Assembly: GCA_016283075.1 (NCBI GenBank)
Contig: JAEEMF010000040.1
Span: 1-64,000 of the forward strand
From: Bacilli bacterium
Lineage (GTDB): Bacteria > Bacillota_I > Bacilli_A > RF39 > UBA660
DNA length: 64,000 bases
Reading direction: 5' to 3'
Shown: one piece after another, positions 44,050 through 53,010 of the stretch
Layout: every line of letters begins with the position of its first letter
Position numbering within the stretch: position 1 is the stretch's first letter
Position numbers and translations under genes: made by a program
The notes under the pieces: generated by a model
Databases searched by the model: none
Seen by the model: the letters and a program-made list of their open reading frames with translations, nothing else
Told to the model about the DNA's origin: nothing

Positions 44050-46995
44050 ATGTATTTAAAAGAGATAATAACACACGGTTTTAAATCATTTGCTGATAAA
44101 ATAGAAATTGACTTAGATAAGGGGATTACAGGTATCGTAGGGCCTAATGGATCTGGTAAAAGTAATGTAGTAGACGCTGTTAGATGGGTACTTGGTGAAC
44201 AATCTATAAAATCACTTCGTGGTAGTGATAACATGAGTGATGTAATATTCTCTGGATCTAAATCAAGAAATCCTTTAAATGTTGCTTCAGTAGCCCTAGT
44301 ATTTGATAATAGTGATCACTATTTACCTCTAGATTTTAATGAAGTATCTATTAAAAGAAGGGTATATCGTGATGGTACTAATGAATATTTTATTAATAAT
44401 GAGAAATGTAGATTAAAAGACGTAACTGATTTACTACTAGATACTGGTATAGCTAAAGAAAGTTTTAATATCATATCTCAAGGTAAGATAGATGAAATAC
44501 TTTCTAATAAACCACAAGATAGAAGAGTAGTATTTGAAGAAGCAGCAGGAGTTTTAAAATATAAAAAGAGAAAAGAAGAAGCTTTAAGAAAACTAGATAA
44601 AACACACGATAATATGGATCGTGTAGAAGATATAATAGGAGAACTTGAAAAACAAGTAACACCTTTAAAAGAGCAAAAAGAAAAAGCTTTAGAATATTTA
44701 GATGTTAAAGAAAACTTAGAACAAATAGAAGTAGCACTTCTTGCTACAGATATTACTAATATTAATGAAGAATATAAAAATAAAAAAGCTTTAATAGAAA
44801 AACTTAATACTGAGCTTTTATCACTTAATACTTCTAGTAGTGGTAGTGAAGCTAAAATAACTGAATTAAAAGCTAAAATAGATGTTTTAAATAGTTCATT
44901 ATCAAATAAACAAAAAGAACTACTTGATGCAACTGCAAATGTTGAAAAAATAAATGGACGTAAAAACATTATTTTAGAAAGAAAAAAATATGAAGTAGAT
45001 AATACTAAACTTCATAACAGTTTAATTGAAAATAAAGAAAAGATTTTAAAATTAGAAACCGATATAGCAAGTACTACTGATAGTTTAAAATCTAAAAAAG
45101 AAGATTTAGAAGAGTTAAAGAAGAAGTGCTTTAAACAAGAAGAAGTATTAAATGAACAAAAGATACTTAGAAATAAACTTGATAGTGCATTATCAAGTGA
45201 GTATAAAAATAGAGGTATTATTAAATCTAAAATAGAAGTACTTAAAGATAATATAGAAAATAATAGTTTACTTCCAAGTTCTGTTAAAATGATACTTAAT
45301 AATCCTAAACTTACAGGAATACATAATGTACTTGGTAATCTAATTGAAATGTATGAATCTTACTCACTAGTTATTTCAACTATACTAGGAGCATCTTCAT
45401 CTAATATCGTAGTAGATAATGAAATGTGTGCTAAAGAAGCAATTAATTATTTAAAAAATAATAATTTAGGAAGAGCAACATTCTTCCCGCTTAATGTAAT
45501 AAAGGCTAAAGGAGTAGAACAAGAAATGCTTAATATAGCAAGAATTACTCCTGGATTTATTGCTATTGCTTCATCTTTAGTATCATATGATAAGAAATAC
45601 TACGGAGTAGTAGAAAATCAACTAGGTAATGTAATAGTTGCTAAAGATATAGATAGTGCTAACTTAATTAGTAGAAAGATTAACTATAGATATAGAGTAG
45701 CAACACTTGATGGTAATATGATTCATGTAGGTGGTTCTATTACCGGAGGAGCAAAACTTCAAACCAAGAATACTATTACTTTAAAATATGATTTAGAAAA
45801 CTTAATAAAAGAAGAAAAAACTTTAGAAGAAAATATATCTAGAATAGAAGATGATATAAATATATCTGATAACGCAATAGCATCTGAATCAGACAAATTA
45901 TATTTATTTACTAAAAATAGAAATATTCTAAATGATGAAATCAATTCTAAAGAAAATGCTATCACAGAGCTTATTAGTATGTTAGATGATTTAAAACATG
46001 AACAAGTAAGTATAAATAATATGCTTGGAGGATCTTTATCTAAAGAAGAAGATGATATCTTAAAAGAATATTATGAAGCAGTTAAATATAGAGACTTAGT
46101 TGCAAATGATGTATCATCTATTACAAGTGAAAGAGACACAGTATCTGAAGAACTTGCTGAATTTGAACATAACTTAAGAACTGAAAATAGTGCTTATAAT
46201 GCTAAAGCAAAAGAACTTAATAATTTAGAAATAGAAACTAATCGTATGGATGTTAAACTTGATACAATGCTTAATACTTTAAATGAAACATATAATATGA
46301 CATATGAAAAAGCATCTAAAGATTATGTACTTACTTTACCAATAGATGAAGCTAGAACTAAAGTAAATAGTTTAAGAAGAAAGTTAAGAGATATTGGTAT
46401 GGTAAACCTTGCTGCTATAGAAGAATATGATGCAGTAAGTACAAGATATGAATTCTTAATAAGTCAAAAAGAAGATCTTATTAAAGCAGAACAAACTTTA
46501 AAAGAAATCATTACTGAAATGGACAATGTAATGAAAGAAGACTTTGTTAAGACATTTGAAATTATTAAAGAGAACTTTAGTAAAACATTTAAAGATTTAT
46601 TTGGTGGAGGAGAAGCAATGCTTAGCCTTACTGAACCAGATAATATTCTTGAAACAGGTATTGATATAATTGCATCACCTCCAGGAAAGAAGATGACAAA
46701 GATATCTTTATTATCAGGTGGAGAAAAAACATTTACGGCAATTAGTTTACTATTTGCAATATTAAAGAGTAGACCAGTACCTTTCTGCATCCTAGACGAA
46801 GTAGAAGCTGCTCTAGATGATGTAAATGTAAATAGTTTTGGTAAATACTTATCAACACTATCTAATATGACACAATTCATTTTAATTACACACAAGAAAA
46901 AGACTATGGAATTTGTAAATAATCTATATGGAATTACAATGCAAGAATCCGGAGTATCTAAACTTGTAAGTGTTAAATTAGAAGAACTTAAATGA
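44050..46995 (+). CDS. smc: chromosome segregation protein SMC, short-armed
   Basis: A 981-residue SMC ATPase. Head: GFKSFADK, Walker A GPNGSGKS (31-38), signature LSGGEKTFTAISLLFAI (about 887) and Walker B CILDEVEAALDD. Hinge about 405-565 with GGSITGGA at its end. The coiled-coil arms are about 235 residues each, so the protein is roughly 200 residues shorter than B. subtilis SMC (1186). Promoter TGATAAAAT at 44014-44022. Neither rnc, ftsY nor scpAB is adjacent. TGA stop. Confidence 0.95.
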   Translation: MYLKEIITHGFKSFADKIEIDLDKGITGIVGPNGSGKSNVVDAVRWVLGEQSIKSLRGSDNMSDVIFSGSKSRNPLNVASVALVFDNSDHYLPLDFNEVSIKRRVYRDGTNEYFINNEKCRLKDVTDLLLDTGIAKESFNIISQGKIDEILSNKPQDRRVVFEEAAGVLKYKKRKEEALRKLDKTHDNMDRVEDIIGELEKQVTPLKEQKEKALEYLDVKENLEQIEVALLATDITNINEEYKNKKALIEKLNTELLSLNTSSSGSEAKITELKAKIDVLNSSLSNKQKELLDATANVEKINGRKNIILERKKYEVDNTKLHNSLIENKEKILKLETDIASTTDSLKSKKEDLEELKKKCFKQEEVLNEQKILRNKLDSALSSEYKNRGIIKSKIEVLKDNIENNSLLPSSVKMILNNPKLTGIHNVLGNLIEMYESYSLVISTILGASSSNIVVDNEMCAKEAINYLKNNNLGRATFFPLNVIKAKGVEQEMLNIARITPGFIAIASSLVSYDKKYYGVVENQLGNVIVAKDIDSANLISRKINYRYRVATLDGNMIHVGGSITGGAKLQTKNTITLKYDLENLIKEEKTLEENISRIEDDINISDNAIASESDKLYLFTKNRNILNDEINSKENAITELISMLDDLKHEQVSINNMLGGSLSKEEDDILKEYYEAVKYRDLVANDVSSITSERDTVSEELAEFEHNLRTENSAYNAKAKELNNLEIETNRMDVKLDTMLNTLNETYNMTYEKASKDYVLTLPIDEARTKVNSLRRKLRDIGMVNLAAIEEYDAVSTRYEFLISQKEDLIKAEQTLKEIITEMDNVMKEDFVKTFEIIKENFSKTFKDLFGGGEAMLSLTEPDNILETGIDIIASPPGKKMTKISLLSGGEKTFTAISLLFAILKSRPVPFCILDEVEAALDDVNVNSFGKYLSTLSNMTQFILITHKKKTMEFVNNLYGITMQESGVSKLVSVKLEELK

Positions 46996-47075
46996 AATGA
47001 AGAACCTAAGTAGGGAACCTTAGTAATAATACTGATAAAGGTCCATAAAAATACTGATTTTTTGCAAAAAAATTC

Positions 47076-47104
47076 TTGCATAATAATTTCTTATATGGTA
47101 TATT
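47076..47104 (+). promoter_or_regulatory. tRNA promoter
   Basis: TTGCAT (47076-47081), 17 bases, TATATT (47099-47104) with an extended TGG before it; the first tRNA starts 20 bases downstream. Confidence 0.6.
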
Positions 47105-47124
47105 ATAAGAGCAGTGTTAGAAAT

Positions 47125-47201
47125 GGACCTTTAGCTCAGTTGGTTAGAGCATCCGGCTCATAACCGGGCGGTCGTAGGTTCGAGTCCTACAAGGTCCACC
47201 A
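47125..47201 (+). tRNA. tRNA with CAT anticodon, probably tRNA-Ile2 (lysidine-modified)
   Basis: 77 bases including an encoded CCA. Acceptor GGACCTT/AAGGTCC, D arm TTAGCTCAGTTGGTTAGAGCA, anticodon loop CTCATAA, T arm GTAGG/CCTAC. The acceptor and T-stem resemble Bacillota tRNA-Ile2 (CAU) more than elongator Met. The G1-C72 pair rules out initiator Met. Elongator Met remains possible. Confidence 0.9.
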
Positions 47202-47212
47202 TTTCTATAAGT

Positions 47213-47297
47213 GCGAGTGTGGCGAAATTGGCAGACGCGCTAGACTTAGGATCTAGTGTCTTACGACATGGGGGTTCAAGTCCCTTCACTCGCACCA
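47213..47297 (+). tRNA. tRNA-Leu (TAG anticodon)
   Basis: 85 bases with encoded CCA. Acceptor GCGAGTG/CACTCGC, anticodon stem CTAGA/TCTAG around loop CTTAGGA, and the long variable arm of type II tRNAs (TGTCTTACGACA). It is 11 bases from the previous tRNA and shares its promoter. Confidence 0.95.
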
Positions 47298-47306
47298 CTA
47301 AGAATT

Positions 47307-47332
47307 AAACGAACCAATGGTTCGTTTTTTTG
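47307..47332 (+). terminator. intrinsic terminator of the tRNA operon
   Basis: AAACGAACC and GGTTCGTTT are separated by three bases and followed by Ts. Confidence 0.88.
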
Positions 47333-47390
47333 TGCCAAAAAAAGGATATAAGAAAGTTTTACCGTATCATATAAATAAGGAGGTAAAACG

Positions 47391-48278
47391 ATGAATTATT
47401 ATAATGAGATAAAAAATAAAATAATTGATAATGAAATATATTCTAAGGTTAAGGATTATTTAAAAGAAAGACATAAAGTTGTAACATATTTTGAAATTGG
47501 GAAGTTACTTGATGAAGCGGGTGGAAAATATGGTGATAATATAATAGATAATTATTCGAAAAGATTAGTTGCTGAGTTTGGAAAAAAATATGATGGAAGA
47601 ACATTACGACGTATTAGGCAATATTATAGAACGTTCAAGGATGAAAAGTGGGCGCCGCTGGCGACCAAATTATCTTGGAGTCATTATTCGGAATTATTGT
47701 CGTTAAAGGATGAAAATAAAATAATGTATTATATTAATGTTTCTTTAGAAAAAAGATTATCGAAACGCGAATTGAGGGAAATAATAAGGAGTAATGAATA
47801 TGAAAGATTATCAATAGAAACAAGAAATAAATTAATAGCTAATGTTAAGACGGATATTAAGGATTTGATACCTAATCCTATTTTAATTAGAAATCATAAT
47901 AACATAGGAATAGTTACTGAAAAAGCATTACGTCAGTTAATTTTGGAAGAAATCGAACCATTTATGAAAGAACTAGGTAGTTCATTTAGTTTTATAGGTA
48001 GTGAATATAAAATTAAAATAGGAGATAGAAACTATTATATTGATATATTATTATTTAATATTGAATATAACTGTTACGTTGTTGTTGAATTAAAAATAAC
48101 TGAATTCAAAGTTGAATATATTTCACAGGTACAAAAATATATGAATTATGTTGATTGCAATATAAAAAAACATTGTAATAATACAATAGGAATATTAATA
48201 TGTAAAAGAGAAAATAAATTTGTTATGGAGTATTGTTCTGATGAAAGAATTGCAGTTAGAGAGTATAAGCTTGTGTAA
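47391..48278 (+). CDS. DUF1016 (YhcG-type) PDDEXK nuclease-fold protein
   Basis: A 295-residue protein. The N-terminal DUF1016 part (about 10-150) has VVTYFEIGKLLDE, RTLRRIRQYYRTF and LSWSHYSELL. The C-terminal nuclease-like part (about 170-290) has IGSEYKIKIGDRNYYIDILLFN and VVVELKITEF, giving the D-ExK layout. It is shorter than many family members (about 350). Such genes travel with restriction islands and mobile DNA. It sits alone after a tRNA operon, with GC-richer patches (around 47650-47665) unlike its neighbours, which suggests acquisition. Strong AAGGAGGT ribosome site. Confidence 0.88.
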   Translation: MNYYNEIKNKIIDNEIYSKVKDYLKERHKVVTYFEIGKLLDEAGGKYGDNIIDNYSKRLVAEFGKKYDGRTLRRIRQYYRTFKDEKWAPLATKLSWSHYSELLSLKDENKIMYYINVSLEKRLSKRELREIIRSNEYERLSIETRNKLIANVKTDIKDLIPNPILIRNHNNIGIVTEKALRQLILEEIEPFMKELGSSFSFIGSEYKIKIGDRNYYIDILLFNIEYNCYVVVELKITEFKVEYISQVQKYMNYVDCNIKKHCNNTIGILICKRENKFVMEYCSDERIAVREYKLV

Positions 48279-48354
48279 CAAAGAATAAAATTTGAAATTC
48301 GACTCTTGTTTATAATCAAATAATGTATTATGATTATAATAGAGGAGGATTAGA

Positions 48355-49416
48355 ATGAAGAAATATTTAAAAGTTATTACACTTTGCTTAATGGCTGTAT
48401 TATTACTTTCTGGATGTACAATGAAAGCAGAATACGGAATTGTAGTAGAGAAAAACAAAAATGTTAAATTTGAAATTATTAGTGCTCAAGATGATGAACT
48501 TCTTGATTCATTAATGAACATGGCATCAAGTGATGAGTCTGAAAGTGAATCAGATGAAAGTGAATCAGATGAAAGTGATTCAAGCGAAAAAACTTATACA
48601 GATGCAGAAAGATGGGCATATCTAGAAAGTCAAAGAGAAAATGATGATAATAAAGATAAGTATAAAGATTATACTGTAACAAAATATGAAAAAGATGGAT
48701 ATAAAGGATATGTTTATACTAAGACTTTAGGAAAGATTGATGATTTAGTTTCAGAAGATGGTGCTAAAGTTGAATTAGATGAAAGTAACACAAGTAAGTT
48801 CTTTAAAAAGGACGGAAACAAATATAGTTTAAATATTAAATTAAGTGATGAAGAAAGTGAACAAATGAGTCAGTATTCATCATCAGTAATGTTTGATATT
48901 AAATTAAGAGTTACTTTACCTAAGGAAGCAATTTCTAATAATGCAACTACAGTAGAAGGAACAACTTATATTTGGGATTTAACAAAAACACAAGATATTA
49001 ATTTGACTTTTGATTTTGGACCAGATTTAACTTTTATAGCTATATGTGCAGGAGCAGGATTATTAGTTGTAGTTATAATTTTAGTTCTTGTTATTACTTT
49101 AAGTAAGAAGAAAAATAAAAATACTACTAATGAAGTAGCAGCTGCTCCAGTAGAAACTCCAGTATCTCCGGTAACACCTGTTACTCCAGAAACTGTTCCT
49201 ACTGAGCCAACACCTGTTGCAACAAGTGCTCCAGTTATGCCTGCTGAGCCAGTTCAACCAGTTCAACCGGTAGTTCCAGAAGTACCAGTAGTACCAGTTG
49301 CACCAGTACAAGAACCAGTAGCACCAGCTCCAGTACAACCTGCTACACCAGTAGCTCCAGAAGTACCTGTAGTACCAGCTACTACTGATGCTAATAATAA
49401 TCAAGTAAATGAGTAA
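48355..49416 (+). CDS. lipoprotein with acidic repeat, membrane helix and cytosolic proline-rich tail
   Basis: A 353-residue protein. The lipobox LLSGC puts the lipid-bearing cysteine at residue 21. The outside domain (22-220) resembles LppM-type (DUF3153-like) proteins in pattern and contains a Ser/Asp/Glu repeat (SDESESESDESESDES, about 58-75). One membrane helix (about 226-250, ending in KKKNK) follows, then about 95 residues rich in Pro, Val and Ala (PVQPVQPVVPEVPVVP). Positive charge after the helix puts that tail inside the cell. The family link is tentative. Confidence 0.8.
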   Translation: MKKYLKVITLCLMAVLLLSGCTMKAEYGIVVEKNKNVKFEIISAQDDELLDSLMNMASSDESESESDESESDESDSSEKTYTDAERWAYLESQRENDDNKDKYKDYTVTKYEKDGYKGYVYTKTLGKIDDLVSEDGAKVELDESNTSKFFKKDGNKYSLNIKLSDEESEQMSQYSSSVMFDIKLRVTLPKEAISNNATTVEGTTYIWDLTKTQDINLTFDFGPDLTFIAICAGAGLLVVVIILVLVITLSKKKNKNTTNEVAAAPVETPVSPVTPVTPETVPTEPTPVATSAPVMPAEPVQPVQPVVPEVPVVPVAPVQEPVAPAPVQPATPVAPEVPVVPATTDANNNQVNE

Positions 49417-49445
49417 ACTGTTAGTTATCTAACAGTTTTTTATTT
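49415..49445 (+). terminator. intrinsic terminator
   Basis: AAACTGTTAG (49415-49424) and CTAACAGTTT (49429-49438), then TTTATTTT. Confidence 0.85.
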
Positions 49446-49451
49446 TATATA

Positions 49452-49550
49452 TTGACAGGGGGAAAAATCATGGTTTATAATGAAGGTGACTTTTGCGAAG
49501 ACCATATTTTATAATGTTATATTTATAACTACATGAAAATGTGGTTTTTT
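49452..49550 (+). promoter_or_regulatory. promoter and possible attenuator leader of the ABC exporter operon
   Basis: TTGACA (49452-49457), 18 bases, TATAAT (49476-49481). Downstream AACTACAT (49527-49534) pairs with ATGTGGTT (49539-49546) and is followed by a T run, a terminator placed before the gene. An alternative hairpin, GTTATA/TATAAC (49516-49529), would consume the left arm. A second TATAAT at 49510-49515 could be another start. No known riboswitch class recognised. Confidence 0.5.
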
Positions 49551-49573
49551 GCGTTGTTGGAAGGAGGATAAAC

Positions 49574-50539
49574 GTGATTGAAGTCAAACATCTGTGTAAG
49601 ACATTTAGAGTGCTTAAAAGGAAAGGGGGAATTCGGGCAACTCTTAAAACGTTCATCAAAAGAGATTATACATACATAAAAGCTGTTGATGATGTATCTT
49701 TCTCCATTAAAAAAGGAGAAATAGTTGGTTATATTGGTCCTAACGGAGCAGGTAAATCAACTACTATTAAAATGCTTACTGGTATTTTAAATCCTGATAG
49801 TGGATCAGTTAGAGTAGGAGGTATTGATCCATTTAAAGACCGAAAAAAATACGTTAAGAATATTGGCGTAGTATTTGGTCAAAAATCCCAGTTATGGTGG
49901 GATATTCCTGTTATAGATTCTTTTAACTTACTTAGAGATATCTATAAAATAGATAAAGAAGAATATGAAAAGAATTTAAATGAACTAGTTTCTCTTCTTA
50001 AACTTGAAAATATTATTAACACCCCTGTAAGACAATTAAGTTTAGGACAAAGAATGAAATGTGAACTAGTAGCATCACTTCTTCATAGTCCATCTATATT
50101 ATTCTTAGATGAACCAACAATAGGACTTGATGCTGTATCTAAGGTAGCACTTAGAAAATTTATAAAAGATATTAATCAAAGAAAACAAGTAACAATAATA
50201 CTTACCACTCATGATATGAGTGATATAGAAGCTCTATCTAATAGAGTAATAGTTATAGGTAAAGGTAAAAAATTATATGATGGTTCTTTATCTAAACTAA
50301 AAAAAGATTTTGGAAATTCCAAAATACTCGAAATTATATATAACAAACTAGATAAGATTCCAGAAGGAATTGATGTAATTAAGAAAACAAATAATAGTAT
50401 TCTTATTAATATAGGAGATAACTCTTCTAGTGACATAATAGCTAAGTTTGTTAAAGTATGTGAAGTTAAAGATATAAATATATATGAAGATAATATAGAT
50501 AATATAATTCTAAAACTATACAAGGAATATAATCTATGA
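49574..50539 (+). CDS. ABC-2 exporter ATP-binding protein
   Basis: A 321-residue ATPase of the DrrA/NatA type. Walker A GPNGAGKSTT (about 63), signature LSLGQRMKCELVA, Walker B ILFLDEPTIGLD, then a C-terminal regulatory part of about 80 residues. The start is GTG 49574 with AAGGAGG nine bases upstream; an ATG at 49541 lies in the leader hairpin. Its stop overlaps the first permease gene by 4 bases. Substrate unknown. Confidence 0.93.
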   Translation: MIEVKHLCKTFRVLKRKGGIRATLKTFIKRDYTYIKAVDDVSFSIKKGEIVGYIGPNGAGKSTTIKMLTGILNPDSGSVRVGGIDPFKDRKKYVKNIGVVFGQKSQLWWDIPVIDSFNLLRDIYKIDKEEYEKNLNELVSLLKLENIINTPVRQLSLGQRMKCELVASLLHSPSILFLDEPTIGLDAVSKVALRKFIKDINQRKQVTIILTTHDMSDIEALSNRVIVIGKGKKLYDGSLSKLKKDFGNSKILEIIYNKLDKIPEGIDVIKKTNNSILINIGDNSSSDIIAKFVKVCEVKDINIYEDNIDNIILKLYKEYNL

Positions 50540-51336
50540 TAGGTTATTTATCTTATTTTAAAGTAAGATTAATAGCAGGTCTTCAATATAAAGTATCTGC
50601 TATTGCAGGACTTGCTACTGCATTTTTCTGGGCTATAATGTTCTGCTGTATATATGGTGCATTTTATAGTAATGCTACTATACCTGATATGAGTTTTAAA
50701 GCTATTATTACTTATACATGGCTTAAACAAGCATTTTTATCACTTACTTATATGAATGATAGAGATAGCGAAATACTTAATAGTATTACTGATGGTACAG
50801 TAGCATATGAACTTGCTAGACCATATAATTTATTTAGCTGGTGGTATATAAAAATACTAGCTCATAAATTCTCAGCTGCATTTTTAAAGTTTTTGCCAGT
50901 CATTTTAGTAGGACTTATAATGCCTAAACCATATAATTTATCTTTACCAAATAGTTTTCCTAGTTTTATATTATTTGTTATATCTTTAATATTAGGAGCA
51001 GTACTTCTATGTGGAATACTTATGATTATTCATTCTATAGCATTCTTTACTATTAACCATAAAGGTATATTTAGTATTTCTACTAATGTAATGATGCTAC
51101 TATCTGGATTTGTTATTCCTATACCACTACTACCTAATATTGTACAAAAACTAACATTTTATTTGCCATTTAGACTACTATCTGATTCATCATATCGAAT
51201 TTATTCTGGTAATATAAATATTCCTGATGCTATATTTGATATTAAACTCCAACTAATATGGATAGTAATTATTATTGTTATAGGATACCTTATTATGAAT
51301 AAAGCTTTAAAGAAAGTATCAGTACAAGGAGGTTAA
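50536..51336 (+). CDS. ABC-2 permease subunit A
   Basis: A 266-residue protein with six membrane helices. LKQAFLSLTYMNDRDSEI, then TDGTVAYELARPYNLFSWW between the second and third helices are typical of the ABC2_membrane_6 (DUF990) type, which work as pairs of unequal permeases. It lies between the ATPase and a second permease with almost no spacing. Confidence 0.88.
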   Translation: MIGYLSYFKVRLIAGLQYKVSAIAGLATAFFWAIMFCCIYGAFYSNATIPDMSFKAIITYTWLKQAFLSLTYMNDRDSEILNSITDGTVAYELARPYNLFSWWYIKILAHKFSAAFLKFLPVILVGLIMPKPYNLSLPNSFPSFILFVISLILGAVLLCGILMIIHSIAFFTINHKGIFSISTNVMMLLSGFVIPIPLLPNIVQKLTFYLPFRLLSDSSYRIYSGNINIPDAIFDIKLQLIWIVIIIVIGYLIMNKALKKVSVQGG

Positions 51337-51337
51337 T

Positions 51338-52105
51338 ATGTTTAAATATATAAAAATGCATTTTAAATCCTCTATAGAATATAAGGTATCATTTATATTA
51401 TTATCTATATCTCAGTTATTTAATTTAATATTTTCTGTAGTAGTAATTTTATCTTTATATAATAAGTTTGGAGTACTTAAAAATATCAATATTTATCAGT
51501 GCTTATTATCACTATCTCTAATAGATTTAGGATTTTATATCGCCGAATTTACTTTTAGAGGTTTTGATACTTTCCATAAAATAATTAAAAAAGGTAATTT
51601 TGATATATTATTAATAAGACCTGAAAATTTATATTTACAAATACTAGGTAGTGAATTTGAACCTACAAAGTTTTCAAGATTATTAACAGGTTTTGGACTT
51701 TTAATATATGCTTTTATAAAAAATGGTTTATATACTAATATAGCTAATTACTTTATAACACTTCTATGTTTAGTATGCTGCGTTATATTATATGCAAGTA
51801 TTTTAATATTCGGAGCAGCAGTATCATTTTATACAATAGATGGAATAGAATTCATTAATATATTTACTTATGGTACTAGAGAAATAGGAGAGTATCCTAT
51901 GGGAATATTTAGTAAAAGAGTAATATTACTATTTACTTTCTTTATTCCAATAGCATGTATAAATTACTATCCACTTTTATATATGTTTAATAAAGAAAGT
52001 AATCCTTTATTTATACTTACTCCATTTGCAGTACTAATAGTATCTTTAATATCAATTTTATTCTTTAATTTTTCACTTAAACATTACCAAAGTAGTGGAT
52101 CATAA
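51338..52105 (+). CDS. ABC-2 permease subunit B
   Basis: A 255-residue protein with six membrane helices. KKGNFDILLIRPENLYLQIL matches the conserved loop of the partner permease (GTVAYELARPYN), so the two are distant paralogues forming a heterodimer. GGAGG ribosome site. Ends in a bidirectional terminator shared with the next, opposite transporter. Confidence 0.88.
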   Translation: MFKYIKMHFKSSIEYKVSFILLSISQLFNLIFSVVVILSLYNKFGVLKNINIYQCLLSLSLIDLGFYIAEFTFRGFDTFHKIIKKGNFDILLIRPENLYLQILGSEFEPTKFSRLLTGFGLLIYAFIKNGLYTNIANYFITLLCLVCCVILYASILIFGAAVSFYTIDGIEFINIFTYGTREIGEYPMGIFSKRVILLFTFFIPIACINYYPLLYMFNKESNPLFILTPFAVLIVSLISILFFNFSLKHYQSSGS

Positions 52106-52131
52106 AAAAAGAAGCATTAGCTTCTTTTTTT
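52104..52131. terminator. bidirectional terminator between two ABC exporters
   Basis: A run of As, AGAAGC, ATTA, GCTTCT and a run of Ts; both stop codons fall in or beside the stem. Confidence 0.88.
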
Positions 52132-53010
52132 GTGTTTATTCATAAATATAAAAATTACTATAAATAGTAGGGTAAATCCTGTAACAATTAAGTACATAGA
52201 GTTAATAGATACATAATTATTAAGTAGTTTTATCTTACAGTCGAAAGCTTTTTTAAATCCATCTATTAGTTCTTCTGGTAAGTGTTGATTTCTCATTTCT
52301 CTAAATGATGAAGAAAGTGCATGATTTCTTAAAAGGGAAGTACCATATGTTCCTGGAAGGAATGATATTACTTTTTGAAGACCTTTACCAAATGAACTAA
52401 TTGGCATATATGCTCCGCAAATAAAACCATATCCAGCACTTATTATAGTACCAACAGCAGATACTTGTCCTTGTGTTGATAAATTAAAGTTAATTACTGA
52501 TGATAATGATGTACCAAATAAAGTAAGTAATAATAAATCAAGTACAATATTTAACATATCATTAATATTCATATATGTACCAAAGAAATGAGCATATATA
52601 AAGCATACTATTGTTACAGTAAAGTTAACAATAAATGTTGAGATAAATGTAGAAACAAAATAACTAAGTCCAATAGTAAATTTACTTATTGGAGTAATAT
52701 TTATATCTTTAATAGTTTTTTCTGCTTTATCTTGTACCATTAAAAGGTTTGAAGTAAAGGCTACTGTTATACAGCTAACCGCAAGTAAGGAAGAAATAAG
52801 TTGTCCTCCTACAAGAGAGTTTAGTAGTTTATCAGTATATTTAAATCCTTCTGGGAATGCATTAATAAAACTATCTTTAAATACACCTGATAAGAATGTT
52901 ACATATAAAACAAGAAGTATTATTGGAGTAATAAGTGAAGTAAAGAACATTTTTTTATCTGAGAAATATACTTTTATATTTCTTTTAGTAAGACTAATTA
53001 ATTTATTCAT
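52117..53010 (-). CDS. ABC-2 permease of the second exporter
   Basis: A 297-residue protein with six membrane helices and a large outside loop (about 40-60) typical of ABC2_membrane permeases of drug or bacteriocin exporters (MVQDKAEKTIKDINITPIS). It overlaps its ATPase gene by one base and is unlike the permeases next door. Confidence 0.88.
   Translation of the reverse strand: MNKLISLTKRNIKVYFSDKKMFFTSLITPIILLVLYVTFLSGVFKDSFINAFPEGFKYTDKLLNSLVGGQLISSLLAVSCITVAFTSNLLMVQDKAEKTIKDINITPISKFTIGLSYFVSTFISTFIVNFTVTIVCFIYAHFFGTYMNINDMLNIVLDLLLLTLFGTSLSSVINFNLSTQGQVSAVGTIISAGYGFICGAYMPISSFGKGLQKVISFLPGTYGTSLLRNHALSSSFREMRNQHLPEELIDGFKKAFDCKIKLLNNYVSINSMYLIVTGFTLLFIVIFIFMNKHKKRS

Noticed and set aside
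47020..47060. ATACTGAT direct repeat after smc as a regulatory repeat
   Set aside because: There are only two short copies in A+T-rich spacer DNA; no convincing hairpin or T run links them to a function.
46464..47081. Long minus-strand open frame opposite the smc 3' end
   Set aside because: It is antisense to the conserved SMC head motifs and has no ribosome binding site.
47125..47201. Initiator tRNA-Met
   Set aside because: The acceptor begins with a G1-C72 pair, and the body resembles tRNA-Ile2.
49099..49404. Trp/Tyr-rich 101-codon minus-strand frame
   Set aside because: It is the mirror of the proline-rich tail codons of the lipoprotein gene, not a real protein.
49541..49573. ATG at 49541 as the start of the ABC ATPase
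   Set aside because: It lies inside a terminator hairpin with no ribosome site, while GTG 49574 has a strong AAGGAGG at proper spacing.
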